64,000 nt of DNA from assembly GCF_006542425.1 (NCBI RefSeq), contig NZ_VFID01000007.1, positions 682,001-746,000 on the forward strand, given 5' to 3'. Below are positions 15,906-24,475 of this stretch, piece by piece. How positions within the stretch are numbered: position 1 is the stretch's first letter; each line of letters begins with the position of its first letter. The stretch comes from Pseudoxanthomonas sp. z9 (GTDB taxonomy: Bacteria > Pseudomonadota > Gammaproteobacteria > Xanthomonadales > Xanthomonadaceae). Under the pieces are notes generated by a model, which saw only the letters and a list, made by a program, of their open reading frames with translations, made no database searches and was not told the DNA's origin. Position numbers and translations under genes: made by a program.

Positions 15906-16090
15906 TTCTCCTTCCCCCACATGCGGGGAGGGTGGCGGCATTCGCCGTTGCCCATGCACGGCGGAACGACGTGCTCCGGATGCGGCCCCCACCCATCCTC
16001 CCCGCAGGCGGGTGAGGGGAATGTCCTGGCTATCCCCGGTAACCAGACAAGTGGGCGACATCCTTCCCTCGCGTGCGGGGAAGGTGCCCG
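15906..16090. repeat. Intergenic palindrome mosaic (three related units)
   Basis: The 362-bp gap after the glutaredoxin gene contains three related GC-rich palindromes of the form CCTTCCCC-N-GCGGGGAGGGTGG. One runs forward near 15908-15934, one is inverted near 15986-16022 (CATCCTCCCCGCAGGCGGG) and one runs forward near 16060-16090. No credible reading frame is present. Alternating orientation is typical of dispersed extragenic elements in this bacterial group; family name not assigned. Confidence 0.6.
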
Positions 16091-16174
16091 AAGAACTTGC
16101 CCCGTACTTGATACGGGAGCGGATGGGGGCAGGCCGGGAGCAACGCCGCCGTCGTCCACGGAACCCGGCCCCCC

Positions 16175-16714
16175 TTACCCGCTGAAACCACCCTCGGCCA
16201 GATAGGCGAGCTCCCCGTCGGTGGAGTCGCGCCCCAGCGCCGGATTGCGGTGCGGGAAGCGGCCGAAGCGGGCGATGATGTCGTAGTGCAATTGCGCGTA
16301 GCGGATGTAGTTGGCATCGCCGGTGGCGTTGAACAGATCCAGGGAGCGCTGCTGATCGGCCAGCGCCTCGGAATGTTCGAACGGCATGTAGAAGAAGATC
16401 CTCAGTGCCGGTTCCACGCTTCCATCGAAACCGGCATCGACCGCGCGCGCCGCGTAGTGGCGCGCCAATCCGTCGGTCGCGTAGGAATGCGCGCTGCCGC
16501 GAAAACAATTGCGTGGAAACTGGTCCAGCAGCAGGACCAGCGCCAGCGCGCCTTCGGCCCCATCCGTCCAACCTTCCAGTTCGCGGCGCGCGGCGCGGAA
16601 GTGCAGTTCGCGGAATTCGTCGTGGAAGCGATCGTCGAAGGCTTCATCGCGGGCGAACCATTTTTCGTAGCCGGCATCGCGCCAGAACTCGATCACGCGG
16701 CGGGCGTCACTCAT
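16175..16714 (-). CDS. DUF924 family protein
   Basis: A 179-aa soluble helical protein of the DUF924 family (TPR-like fold). Signature stretches are VIEFWRDAGYEKWFARD at the N-terminus, LLLDQFPRNCFRG, and FFYMPFEHSE. Family members have no settled biochemical role. It has its own start (ATG at 16714) and lies 101 bp downstream of the GNAT gene on the same strand; that gap holds nothing recognisable. Confidence 0.85.
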   Translation of the reverse strand: MSDARRVIEFWRDAGYEKWFARDEAFDDRFHDEFRELHFRAARRELEGWTDGAEGALALVLLLDQFPRNCFRGSAHSYATDGLARHYAARAVDAGFDGSVEPALRIFFYMPFEHSEALADQQRSLDLFNATGDANYIRYAQLHYDIIARFGRFPHRNPALGRDSTDGELAYLAEGGFSG

Positions 16715-16815
16715 CTCGGAATCTCCATTCGTGTCCGCCGGCAAGGCTAACCGCTGCGGCGGCGCAATGGCGCATCGGCCGCCGCACGCAGCGTTCCGTG
16801 GACGTGCCGCGGGAT

Positions 16816-17364
16816 TCAGCCCGGCAGTGCGAGCGCCAGCAGTTGGTCGTCGTATTCGCGTCCGCCGACCTGGAACCGGCGCTCGCCGACCGGCACATAG
16901 CCGGCCTTGCGATAGAACGCGATGGCCGCGTGGTTGTGCGCATACACGCCCAGCAGCAGGCGCGGCGCGCCCAGCGCGGTCGCCTCGTCGATGGCCGCGC
17001 GCATCAATGCCGCACCGATGCCGTGACCCTGGAAGCGATGCAGCAGGTAGATGCGCTTGACCTCGCGATCGCCGGGTTGCGGGTCCGACACCGGCAGGTT
17101 GGCCGGGGACAGCACCAGATAGCCCGCCGGCGCGGCACCGGGTTCGACTTCGGCCAGCCAGATCCGTAGCTCCGGGTCCGCCAGCCAGCGCGCGTACAGC
17201 GCCGCCGAGTGCTGGTCCTGGCAATGACGCAGGATGTCCGCACCCTCCAGCACCCCGGCGAAAGTTTCCAGGAAGCTGGCCGCGCCCACCGCGGCCAGCG
17301 CCTGCTCATCGCCCGCGCCCGCGCGGCGGACGCGGATCACCAGCCGTTCCGTCGCCTGGTTCAC
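16816..17364 (-). CDS. GNAT-family N-acetyltransferase
   Basis: A 182-aa GCN5-related acetyltransferase expected to move an acetyl group from acetyl-CoA to an unidentified amine. The acetyl-CoA pyrophosphate loop is seen in RFQGHGIGAALM (Q-x-x-G-x-G), preceded by the beta4 strand VKRIYLLH and followed by LGVYAHNHAAIAFYRKAGY. The probable start is GTG at 17364, which overlaps the TGA of the upstream AMP nucleosidase gene (GTGA), so the two are likely translationally coupled. A second GTG seven codons in is possible. Link to nucleotide metabolism is suggested only by the overlap. Confidence 0.82.
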   Translation of the reverse strand: MNQATERLVIRVRRAGAGDEQALAAVGAASFLETFAGVLEGADILRHCQDQHSAALYARWLADPELRIWLAEVEPGAAPAGYLVLSPANLPVSDPQPGDREVKRIYLLHRFQGHGIGAALMRAAIDEATALGAPRLLLGVYAHNHAAIAFYRKAGYVPVGERRFQVGGREYDDQLLALALPG

Positions 17365-18137
17365 TCGTCGAATCTCAGGTGCCGGACCGACTTGCCGTTG
17401 CGGCGGATCAGCTTGAGCGCTTCGATGCCGACGTTGATGTGGTTCTGCACGAATGCCGAGCTGACCTTGGCGTCCGAAGCCTCCGTCTTCACCCCTTCCG
17501 GAATCATCGGCTGGTCCGAGACCAGCAGCAGCGCGCCGCACGGAATGCGATTGGCGAAGCCGGCGGCGAACACCGTCGCGGTTTCCATGTCGATGGCCAT
17601 GCAGCGCATCACCCGCAGGCGTTCCTTGAACGCGTCGTCGTGTTCCCACACGCGGCGGTTGGTGGTGTAGACGGTGCCGGTCCAGTAGTCGTGGCCCAGA
17701 TCGCGGATCATCGTGGACACCGCGCGCTGGAGGGCGAACGCGGGCAGCGCCGGGACTTCCGGCGGCAGGTAATCGTTGCTGGTGCCTTCGCCACGGATGG
17801 CCGCGATCGGCAGCACCAGATCACCCAGCTGGTTCTTCTTCTTCAGACCGCCGCACTTGCCCAGGAACAGCACCGCCTTGGGCATGATCGCGGAGAGCAG
17901 ATCCATCATCGTCGCCGCATTCGGGCTGCCCATGCCGAAGTTGATCATGGTGATGCCGTCGGCGGTGGCACTGGCCATCGGCCGGTCCAGGCCGACGATG
18001 GGCGCGCCGGTCAGCTGCGAGAACGTGTTGAGGTAGCCGCCGAAGTTGGTCAGCAGGATATGTTCGCCGAACTCGTCCAGCGGCACGCCGGTGTAGCGCG
18101 GCAGCCAGTTGTCGACGATTTCGTTCTTGTCCTTCAT
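17361..18137 (-). CDS. AMP nucleosidase (short form)
   Basis: A 258-aa phosphorylase-superfamily enzyme, expected to cleave AMP to adenine and ribose 5-phosphate. Seen: NFGMGSPNAATMMDLL, LFLGKCGGLKKKNQLGDLVLP, the MAIDMETATVFAAGF motif that contacts ribose (M-E pair), and LLVSDQPMIPEGVKT. It corresponds to the catalytic half of E. coli Amn without its N-terminal regulatory domain. The ATG at 18137 has GAGG six bases upstream; an ATG at 18143 is an alternative. First gene of a two-gene unit with the GNAT gene; divergent from the amidohydrolase at 18249. Confidence 0.9.
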   Translation of the reverse strand: MKDKNEIVDNWLPRYTGVPLDEFGEHILLTNFGGYLNTFSQLTGAPIVGLDRPMASATADGITMINFGMGSPNAATMMDLLSAIMPKAVLFLGKCGGLKKKNQLGDLVLPIAAIRGEGTSNDYLPPEVPALPAFALQRAVSTMIRDLGHDYWTGTVYTTNRRVWEHDDAFKERLRVMRCMAIDMETATVFAAGFANRIPCGALLLVSDQPMIPEGVKTEASDAKVSSAFVQNHINVGIEALKLIRRNGKSVRHLRFDE

Positions 18138-18248
18138 GGGCATCCTCGTTCTCGTTGTTATCAGGTCATTCTCGCACGCACGGCCTCCCGCACTTGGCAA
18201 GCCGGCGCGGGCCGGGTTAGGGTCCAGCCACCTTCCGGGGAAAACACC

Positions 18249-19670
18249 ATGCGACTGACCTTGATGGCCGGGCTCGGCCTGGCTTTGCTCTGCACCACGG
18301 CCCAGGCGGCAACGCCGCCCTCGCGTTTCATCCAGGACCCGTATCCCAGCACCTACCGCGCGATCGCCTCCGGCCCGGTCCTGATCGAGCACGCCACCGT
18401 GCTGACCGGCACCGGCGAACGCCTGGACGACGCCGACGTGCTGGTCCAGGACGGCCGCATCGCCGCGGTCGGGCGCGGGCTGCAGGCGCCGCAAGGCGCC
18501 ACCCGCGTGGACGCGCGCGGCAAGTGGGTCACCCCGGGCATCATCGACGTGCATTCGCACCTGGGCGTCTACCCGAGTCCCGGCGCGCGCGCGCACCAGG
18601 ACGGCAACGAGATGACCGGTTCGGTCACCGCCAACGTCTGGGCCGAGCATTCGGTATGGCCGCAGGATCCCGGTTTCCACACCGCGCTGGCCGGCGGCGT
18701 CACCACCCTGCAGGTACTGCCGGGTTCGGCCAACCTGGTCGGCGGCCGTGGCGTGACCCTGAAGAACGTCTCCGCCACCACCTACCAGGGCATGAAGTTC
18801 CCGGGCGCGCCGTGGGGACTGAAGATGGCCTGCGGCGAAAATCCCAAGCGCGTGTATGGCGGCAAGGGGGTGCCGCCGATGACCCGGATGGGCAACGTCG
18901 CCGGCTACCGCGCCGCCTTCATCGATGCGGCCGAGTACCTGAAGAAGAACGCGCCGAAGGATTCCGAACCGAAGAAAAAGCGCTGGTGGCAGCGTGGCTC
19001 CGGCGACGGCCAGGACAGCAGCGGCGACAGCGGCGGCAAGCGCGATCTGAAACTGGACACCCTGGCCGGCGCCATCCACGGCGACATCCTGGTGCACATC
19101 CACTGCTACCGCGCCGACGAGATGGCCACCATGCTCGACCTGGCCAAGGAGTTCGGCTTCAAGGTCGCCGCGTTCCATCACGGCGTGGAGGCCTACAAGC
19201 TGGCCGACCGGCTGGCCGCCGAAGGCGTCTGCGGCGCGCTGTGGGCCGACTGGTGGGGCTTCAAGATGGAAGCCTTCGACGGCATCCAGGAAAACATCGC
19301 GCTGGTCGATCGTCCCGCCAACAGCTGCGCGATCGTGCATTCGGATTCGGACGAGGGCATCCAGCGCCTCAACCAGGAGGCGGCCAAGGTGATCGCCAGC
19401 GCGCGCCGCGCCGGCATGGGCGACATCACGCCCGAGCACGCGATCCGCTGGCTCACCGCCAACCCGGCCAAGGCGCTGGGCGTGGCCGCGCAGACCGGCA
19501 CTCTGGAGGCAGGCAAGATGGGCGACGTGGTGATCTGGAACCAGAATCCCTTCAGCGTCTACGCACAGGCCGAACAGGTTTACATCGACGGCGCGCGCGT
19601 GTACGACCGCCACGATCGGAGTCGCCAGCCCGTCTCGGACTTCCTGCTCGGCCAGGAGGTGTCGCGATGA
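18249..19670 (+). CDS. Exported amidohydrolase with intact metal motif
   Basis: A 473-aa amidohydrolase-superfamily protein with a signal peptide (cleavage near residue 20, TAQA|ATPP), so probably periplasmic. The metal motif IIDVHSHLG gives H102/H104; later candidate ligands lie in DILVHIHCY and in FHHG, with the acidic HSDSDEGI near the C-terminus. A low-complexity charged insert (about 238-268: KKKRWWQRGSGDGQ) is unusual. It is probably a cyclic-amide or imidazolonepropionase-like hydrolase; substrate unknown. Its stop overlaps the ATG of the next gene (ATGA), whose product is a related but motif-less protein. Confidence 0.85.
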   Translation: MRLTLMAGLGLALLCTTAQAATPPSRFIQDPYPSTYRAIASGPVLIEHATVLTGTGERLDDADVLVQDGRIAAVGRGLQAPQGATRVDARGKWVTPGIIDVHSHLGVYPSPGARAHQDGNEMTGSVTANVWAEHSVWPQDPGFHTALAGGVTTLQVLPGSANLVGGRGVTLKNVSATTYQGMKFPGAPWGLKMACGENPKRVYGGKGVPPMTRMGNVAGYRAAFIDAAEYLKKNAPKDSEPKKKRWWQRGSGDGQDSSGDSGGKRDLKLDTLAGAIHGDILVHIHCYRADEMATMLDLAKEFGFKVAAFHHGVEAYKLADRLAAEGVCGALWADWWGFKMEAFDGIQENIALVDRPANSCAIVHSDSDEGIQRLNQEAAKVIASARRAGMGDITPEHAIRWLTANPAKALGVAAQTGTLEAGKMGDVVIWNQNPFSVYAQAEQVYIDGARVYDRHDRSRQPVSDFLLGQEVSR

Positions 19671-20935
19671 GCCGCCGTCTGCTGGGTCGCCTGTGCCTGC
19701 TGGCCGTGGCCGTCGCCGCTTCGCCTGTGATGGCGCAGGACGTATTGATTCGCAATGCCACCGTGCATACCGCCGCCGCGCAGGGCACGCTGAAGAACGC
19801 CGACGTGCTGATCCGCAACGGCGTGATCCAGGCGGTCGGCGCCGGCCTGTCCGCGCCTGCGGGCGTGGAGGTGGTGGATGCGGCGGGCAAGCCGCTGACG
19901 CCGGCATTGTTCGCCGGCATCACCGAGATCGGCGTGGAGGAAGTTTCCGGCGAACAGGCCACCGACGACAGTTCGGTCTCGCTGGCCAACCAGCAGCCGA
20001 TGCGCCCCGAGTTCGATGTCACCCTCGCCTATAACCCGGCCTCGATCCTGGTGCCAGTGGCGCGCGTGGAGGGCCTGGGCTTCACCCTGCTGGGCGCGGG
20101 CACCGGCGCCTCCTTCATCGCCGGCCAGGGCGGCGTGATGCGGCTGGATGGCAGCGCCGATCCGATCGGACCGCGCGCGCTGTTCGTCCGGCTGGGCGGC
20201 GGTGCGTCCGGCCTGAGCGGCAACTCGCGCGCGGCGCAGTGGATGCTGCTGGACCAGCTGGTCGCCGAAGCGCGCGGCCGCATCCCCGCCGATTCGCCGC
20301 ATGCCCTGCTGACGCCGGCCGGCCGCGCCACGCTGGCGAAATACCTGGCCGGCAACGGCCGGTTGGTGGTGGGCGTCAATCGCGCCGCCGACATGCGCCA
20401 GCTGCTGCGTTGGGCGAAGAAGGAAAACATCCGCATCGCGATCAGTGGCGGTGCCGAGGCCTGGAAGCTGGCACCGGAACTGGCGCAGGCGCGGGTACCG
20501 GTATTCATCGACGGCCTGGCGGCGTTGCCGTCGGACTTCGATCAGATCGGTGCGACCCTGGAGAACGCGAAACGGTTGGACGCAGCCGGTGTCAGCGTCG
20601 GCTTCACCCAGTCCGGCGACGCCTCCCACAACGCGCGCAAAATCCGCCAGCACGCCGGCAACGCGGTCGCCAACGGCCTGCCGTGGGAACAGGGCCTGGC
20701 GGGACTGACCCGGGTGCCGGCGCAGGCATTGGGCGTGGACGATCGGCTGGGCAGCATCGCGCCGGGCAAGCTGGCCGATCTGGTGCTCTGGAGCGGCGAT
20801 CCGCTGGATGTGATCAACACCGCCGAGCAGATCTGGCTGGGCGGCAAGGCCATGCCGATGCGTTCGCGCCAGACCGAACTGCGGGATCGCTACCTGCGCG
20901 ACGGCGGTGCCCTGCCGCGCGCCTACAGTCGCTGA
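19667..20935 (+). CDS. Exported amidohydrolase-like protein lacking the HxH metal motif
   Basis: A 422-aa amidohydrolase-fold protein with a signal peptide (cleavage near PVMA|QDV, residue 23). N- and C-terminal composite beta-sandwich parts are clear (DVLIRNATVHTAA; LGSIAPGKLADLVLWSGDP). At the place where the partner has IIDVHSHLG this protein reads ALFAGITEIG, so the HxH pair is missing; the later VHIH-type segment is also absent. It may be a non-catalytic subunit or scaffold. ATGA overlap with the upstream paralogue implies coupled synthesis, perhaps a heterodimer. Confidence 0.8.
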   Translation: MSRRLLGRLCLLAVAVAASPVMAQDVLIRNATVHTAAAQGTLKNADVLIRNGVIQAVGAGLSAPAGVEVVDAAGKPLTPALFAGITEIGVEEVSGEQATDDSSVSLANQQPMRPEFDVTLAYNPASILVPVARVEGLGFTLLGAGTGASFIAGQGGVMRLDGSADPIGPRALFVRLGGGASGLSGNSRAAQWMLLDQLVAEARGRIPADSPHALLTPAGRATLAKYLAGNGRLVVGVNRAADMRQLLRWAKKENIRIAISGGAEAWKLAPELAQARVPVFIDGLAALPSDFDQIGATLENAKRLDAAGVSVGFTQSGDASHNARKIRQHAGNAVANGLPWEQGLAGLTRVPAQALGVDDRLGSIAPGKLADLVLWSGDPLDVINTAEQIWLGGKAMPMRSRQTELRDRYLRDGGALPRAYSR

Positions 20936-20942
20936 GCAGACA

Positions 20943-20968
20943 ACCCGGCCGGCGCCCGCCGGCCGGGT
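20943..20968 (+). terminator. GC-rich hairpin after amidohydrolase pair
   Basis: A 12-bp perfect inverted repeat ACCCGGCCGGCG / CGCCGGCCGGGT lies 7 bp after the stop codon. There is no T-run, so it may act as an RNA-stabilising or Rho-assisted end rather than a classical terminator. Confidence 0.6.
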
Positions 20969-21063
20969 CATGCGCGGTGCGCGCGTCTTCCACCCCGGCG
21001 CGCCTGTCCAGAGGCCCATGACGCGCCTACACTGACCCGTCATCCGGCCTCGGGGAGCGGCAT

Positions 21064-21456
21064 ATGGAGCACATCAATTTCCTGGCGGTGCTGGCCGCCG
21101 CGGCATCGGCCTTCCTGCTCGGAGGCCTCTGGTACGGACCGTTGTTCAAGCAGGCGTGGTGTCGCGAAGCGGGAGTGGATCCGAACGCCTCCAACGGCCA
21201 TCCGGCGCGGATTTTCGGTGGCGCGTTCGTGCTGAGCCTGATCGCGGCGGCCGTGTTCGCCTGGTTCCTCGGTCCGCGCCCCGCGCTGGGCGCCGCCGTC
21301 TGCACCGGCGCGATCACCGGGCTGGGCTGGGTCGCCGCCAGCTTCGGCATCAATTACCTGTTCGCCGGCCGCTCGCTGAAGCTCTGGCTGATCGACGGTG
21401 GCTACCACACCCTGCAATTCACCCTGTACGGATTGATCCTGGGCCTCTGGCACTGA
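21064..21456 (+). CDS. DUF1761 membrane protein
   Basis: A 130-aa integral membrane protein with about four hydrophobic helices (residues 6-24, 50-68, 72-92, 110-128) and the DUF1761 pattern LGGLWYGPLFKQAW near residues 19-34. No biochemical role is established for the family. A GGGGAG ribosome site precedes the ATG. It converges on the diguanylate cyclase gene; probably monocistronic. Confidence 0.85.
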   Translation: MEHINFLAVLAAAASAFLLGGLWYGPLFKQAWCREAGVDPNASNGHPARIFGGAFVLSLIAAAVFAWFLGPRPALGAAVCTGAITGLGWVAASFGINYLFAGRSLKLWLIDGGYHTLQFTLYGLILGLWH

Positions 21457-21484
21457 GGAACCGAGGCGCGGCCGGCGAGCGCGA

Positions 21485-23191
21485 TCAGCCCTCGTTGTCG
21501 GCTGCCCAACGCGGGGTTGCCGCAACGCCGGTGGCGGGGTCGTCTCCGGCCACCACCTGGTTGCCGCCGGCGCGCTTGGCGCGATACATCGCCTCGTCGG
21601 CGCGCTTGATCAGGCTGGCGACGGTGTCCTCGGCGGTGCACTCGGCCACCCCGACACTGACGGTCAGGCCGACCTCGATCCCGTCCACCACCCGGCAGTG
21701 GCGCGCGATCTTCGCGCGCACGCGCTCGGCGAGCGTCGCGGCCGCGTGGCCATCCACGCCGGTCAGCACCAGCACGAACTCCTCGCCACCCAACCGCCCC
21801 AGCTGGTCGCCGTACTGGAATTCCTCGCTGATCACCCGGGTCACCGCGCGCAGGCAGTGATCGCCGAAAGCATGTCCATGACGATCATTGATCTGCTTGA
21901 ACACATCCAGATCGATGAACAGCAGCGACAGCGGAATGTGTTCGCGGCGGCGTTCCAGGATGGCCCAATCCAGCCGGTACTCGATGCCGCCACGGTTGAG
22001 CACGCCGGTCAGCGCGTCGCGCTCGGCATGCTCCTTCGCGGTATCGCGCTCCTGGCGGAACGTCAGCATGCGATCGGCCAGACCCAGCGCCATCACCACC
22101 GAGGCGTAGCCGAGGACGAAGGGATAGCCGTAGTCCAGCCAGTCCTGCACCGGCATGCCCAGGCTGATCTGCACCGCCCGCCAGATGCCGAACACCATCA
22201 GCGGCACCCACGCGGCCAGGAAGTAAGCCGCATGGCGGCTGCCGTTGCGCCCGGCCAGCGCCAGGCTGAGGATGCTGAGGGCATGGGTCAGCAGGAACAG
22301 GCCGTTGCCGAGATCGGGAAACCAGTCCTTCCGCGCCGGCCAGGGCAGCAACAGGAACAGCAGCGCCAGCGCCGGCAGGCGGATGCCGGTCCAGCGCATC
22401 CATCGGGTCAGCCGCGGTGTGTGCCGGCGCAGATCCGCGTATTCGATCATCAGGGCGGTGGTCAGCATCGTCGCCAGGGTGGCGATGTACCAGATGCCCG
22501 GTGCGCCGAAACGCCAAAGCACCCGCAGGCCCGGCAGGGCATACGCCTCACCATAGGAGCACAGGACGTACAGCATCTGCGCGAGCATCGCGCCGGCATA
22601 CAGCAGGTAGACCCGCTCGCGCAGCACCAGCCAGAACAACAGCACGGTCAGCGAAACGCCCAGCGTCACGCCCATCGCCATCATCAGCATGCGGGTGTGC
22701 TGGAGATCGGACGCGGCATGTTCGGCGCGCGACTCCACCTTGACGTGCAACGGATAGCGCGCGTCCTCCACCTTCACGTAGACCGGCGCGTCGCCGGCCA
22801 GCGGAAACACCAGCGCATGGCGGGAATAGCGCGGATCCAGATCCGGGTCGAACAGGCGATGGCTGACCGGCGCAACACCGGGCCCGGTCAGGACCGTGAC
22901 CCGAGCGCTGTACGGGTGGTACACCACCAGCAATGGCGATTCGATGCCGCCCTGCGGTTGCAGCCGCCACTCGCCGTTGCCCAGCACGTGCGGGCCGGGC
23001 GTGGTCGGGTTGGCTTCATCGACCAGCGCTTGCTCGAAGCGGCGTTCGGAAAACAGGCCCGCGGTCTGGTCGGCCTGTTGCGTGGCGACGACGGGCAGGA
23101 TGGGATCAACGCGCGCGATGCCGCCTTCCTGCGCCACCGCCGGCTGCGTCAGCGCCGTCCCCAGCAGAATCCACACCCACCCCAGTTTCAT
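21485..23191 (-). CDS. 7TM-DISM sensor diguanylate cyclase (GGDEF)
   Basis: A 568-aa inner-membrane enzyme that should make cyclic di-GMP from two GTP. Order: signal peptide (1-21), a periplasmic 7TMR-DISM extracellular domain (about 40-165), seven hydrophobic helices (about 170-380), and a GGDEF domain (about 400-550) with LLFIDLDVFKQIND and the active loop GRLGGEEFVLVL. The inhibitory RxxD site expected five residues before GGEEF reads QYGD, so product inhibition is probably lost. The start at 23191 follows AGGGAG. A TGTGA-N6-TCACA site lies 72 bp upstream, suggesting Clp/CRP control. The ligand of the extracellular domain is unknown. Confidence 0.9.
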   Translation of the reverse strand: MKLGWVWILLGTALTQPAVAQEGGIARVDPILPVVATQQADQTAGLFSERRFEQALVDEANPTTPGPHVLGNGEWRLQPQGGIESPLLVVYHPYSARVTVLTGPGVAPVSHRLFDPDLDPRYSRHALVFPLAGDAPVYVKVEDARYPLHVKVESRAEHAASDLQHTRMLMMAMGVTLGVSLTVLLFWLVLRERVYLLYAGAMLAQMLYVLCSYGEAYALPGLRVLWRFGAPGIWYIATLATMLTTALMIEYADLRRHTPRLTRWMRWTGIRLPALALLFLLLPWPARKDWFPDLGNGLFLLTHALSILSLALAGRNGSRHAAYFLAAWVPLMVFGIWRAVQISLGMPVQDWLDYGYPFVLGYASVVMALGLADRMLTFRQERDTAKEHAERDALTGVLNRGGIEYRLDWAILERRREHIPLSLLFIDLDVFKQINDRHGHAFGDHCLRAVTRVISEEFQYGDQLGRLGGEEFVLVLTGVDGHAAATLAERVRAKIARHCRVVDGIEVGLTVSVGVAECTAEDTVASLIKRADEAMYRAKRAGGNQVVAGDDPATGVAATPRWAADNEG

Positions 23192-23262
23192 GCCACTCCC
23201 TGTCCTGCGGGCGGAAGTGTGGACATGGGCCCCCCGTGCCACAAGGGGAAAGACGGTTATTT

Positions 23263-23278
23263 TGTGATGACAATCACA
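23263..23278. promoter_or_regulatory. Perfect CRP/Clp-type site TGTGATGACAATCACA
   Basis: The 16-bp sequence fits the CRP consensus TGTGA-N6-TCACA exactly and lies in the AT-rich 261-bp gap between the divergent diguanylate cyclase (72 bp from its ATG) and degV (175 bp from its ATG). In Xanthomonas the CRP homologue Clp binds this type of site and is blocked by cyclic di-GMP. A short dyad GTCTC-TGAT-GAGAC at 23296-23309 lies close by. Confidence 0.75.
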
Positions 23279-23452
23279 CTAATATTTAGTCATAAGTCTC
23301 TGATGAGACCTGTCTGTAATCTCGTTTCTAGTGTGACGACACCCGCCATATAGTGACCGCTCGCACAATCCCACTTCCGGGACGCGACGCGGCGGACCGC
23401 TTGCGCTAGCGTGCGATGGCTGACAATGCGACACCTGCCGGGAGGGGCAAAG

Positions 23453-24400
23453 ATGCGCATCGGAATCGTCGTCGACTCCGCCTGTGATTTACCGCAGGAT
23501 TTCCTGCGCGACAACAACATCATCCTGCTGCCGATCACCGTACGCATCGGTGACGCCGTACTGACCGATCACCGCGACGAGGAAGCGACGCTCAGCTTTC
23601 TCCAGGCGCACGTGGCCGAGCGCGGGCACGAGGCCGAGACCACGCCGTTCTCGGTCGCCCAGATCCGGGACCTGTTCCTGGGCAAGCTGGTGATGGACTA
23701 CGACCACGTGTTCTGCCTGACCATCACCCGCACGCGCAGTCCGATCCACGACAACGCGATGCAGGCGAGCTTCGCCATCCTCAACGATTACAAACCGGTG
23801 CGGCAGGCGGCGGGATTCAACTCGCCGTTCGCGCTGCGGGTGATCGACACCCAGAACCTGTTCGCCGCGCAGGGCGTCACCGCGGTAGAAGCCGTGCGCA
23901 TGCGCGCGGCCGGCGCCAGCGTGCAACAGATCCGGGTGCGCCTGGAGGAACTGGCCAATCACACCCACGGCTACATGATTCCCCGCGATCTGTATTACCT
24001 GCGGGCGCGGGCGCGGACCAAGGGTGATCGCAGCGTCGGCCTGCTCAGCGCGGCGCTGGGCAGCGCGCTGGACATCAAGCCGGTGCTGCATGGGCATGCC
24101 GGCAACACCGAGCCGGTCGCCAAGATCAAGGGATTCGACAACGCGGTCGAGCAGCTGTTCCGGTTTACCGGCCATCGGGTGATGGACGGCCTGATGACAC
24201 CCACCGTGTGCCTGGGCTATGGCGGCGAACTGGCGGAGATGCGTTCCCTGCCCGGCTACCAGCGCCTGCGCGACATCTGCGCCAACCACAACGTCGAGGT
24301 GTTCGAGAGCGTCATGAGCCTGACCGGCATGGTCAACGTCGGCAAGGGTGCGATGGTGGTGGGGTTCGCCTCCGCACCGCACGTGTTCAAGCCGGCTTAA
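23453..24400 (+). CDS. DegV-family fatty-acid-binding protein
   Basis: A 315-aa DegV protein. The N-terminus RIGIVVDSACDLPQDFL is the family hallmark, and a C-terminal domain follows with VCLGYGGELAEM and VGKGAMVVGFAS. In Gram-positives the family (FakB) holds fatty acids for a FakA kinase; no FakA-like gene is visible here, and proteobacterial members of this type are of unknown role. The ATG at 23453 is preceded by GGAGGGG; an ATG at 23411 would add 14 residues without a ribosome site. It may share the Clp-type site with the divergent cyclase gene. Confidence 0.88.
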   Translation: MRIGIVVDSACDLPQDFLRDNNIILLPITVRIGDAVLTDHRDEEATLSFLQAHVAERGHEAETTPFSVAQIRDLFLGKLVMDYDHVFCLTITRTRSPIHDNAMQASFAILNDYKPVRQAAGFNSPFALRVIDTQNLFAAQGVTAVEAVRMRAAGASVQQIRVRLEELANHTHGYMIPRDLYYLRARARTKGDRSVGLLSAALGSALDIKPVLHGHAGNTEPVAKIKGFDNAVEQLFRFTGHRVMDGLMTPTVCLGYGGELAEMRSLPGYQRLRDICANHNVEVFESVMSLTGMVNVGKGAMVVGFASAPHVFKPA

Positions 24401-24475
24401 GCCTGCGTCGCCGTCATAACGGACAGCTAACGCTCGGGATCGCTAACCTTAGCCACCCAAGGACGAGAGGCTCGT

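Noticed and set aside
14034..16571. 845-codon minus-strand frame as one fused protein
   Set aside because: Only the last 264 codons (from 14828) are a real NodB protein; the upstream part is antisense to the glutaredoxin fusion and its terminator.
17361..19907. 848-codon minus-strand frame
   Set aside because: Only the part below 18137 is a gene (AMP nucleosidase); the rest is antisense to the amidohydrolase at 18249.
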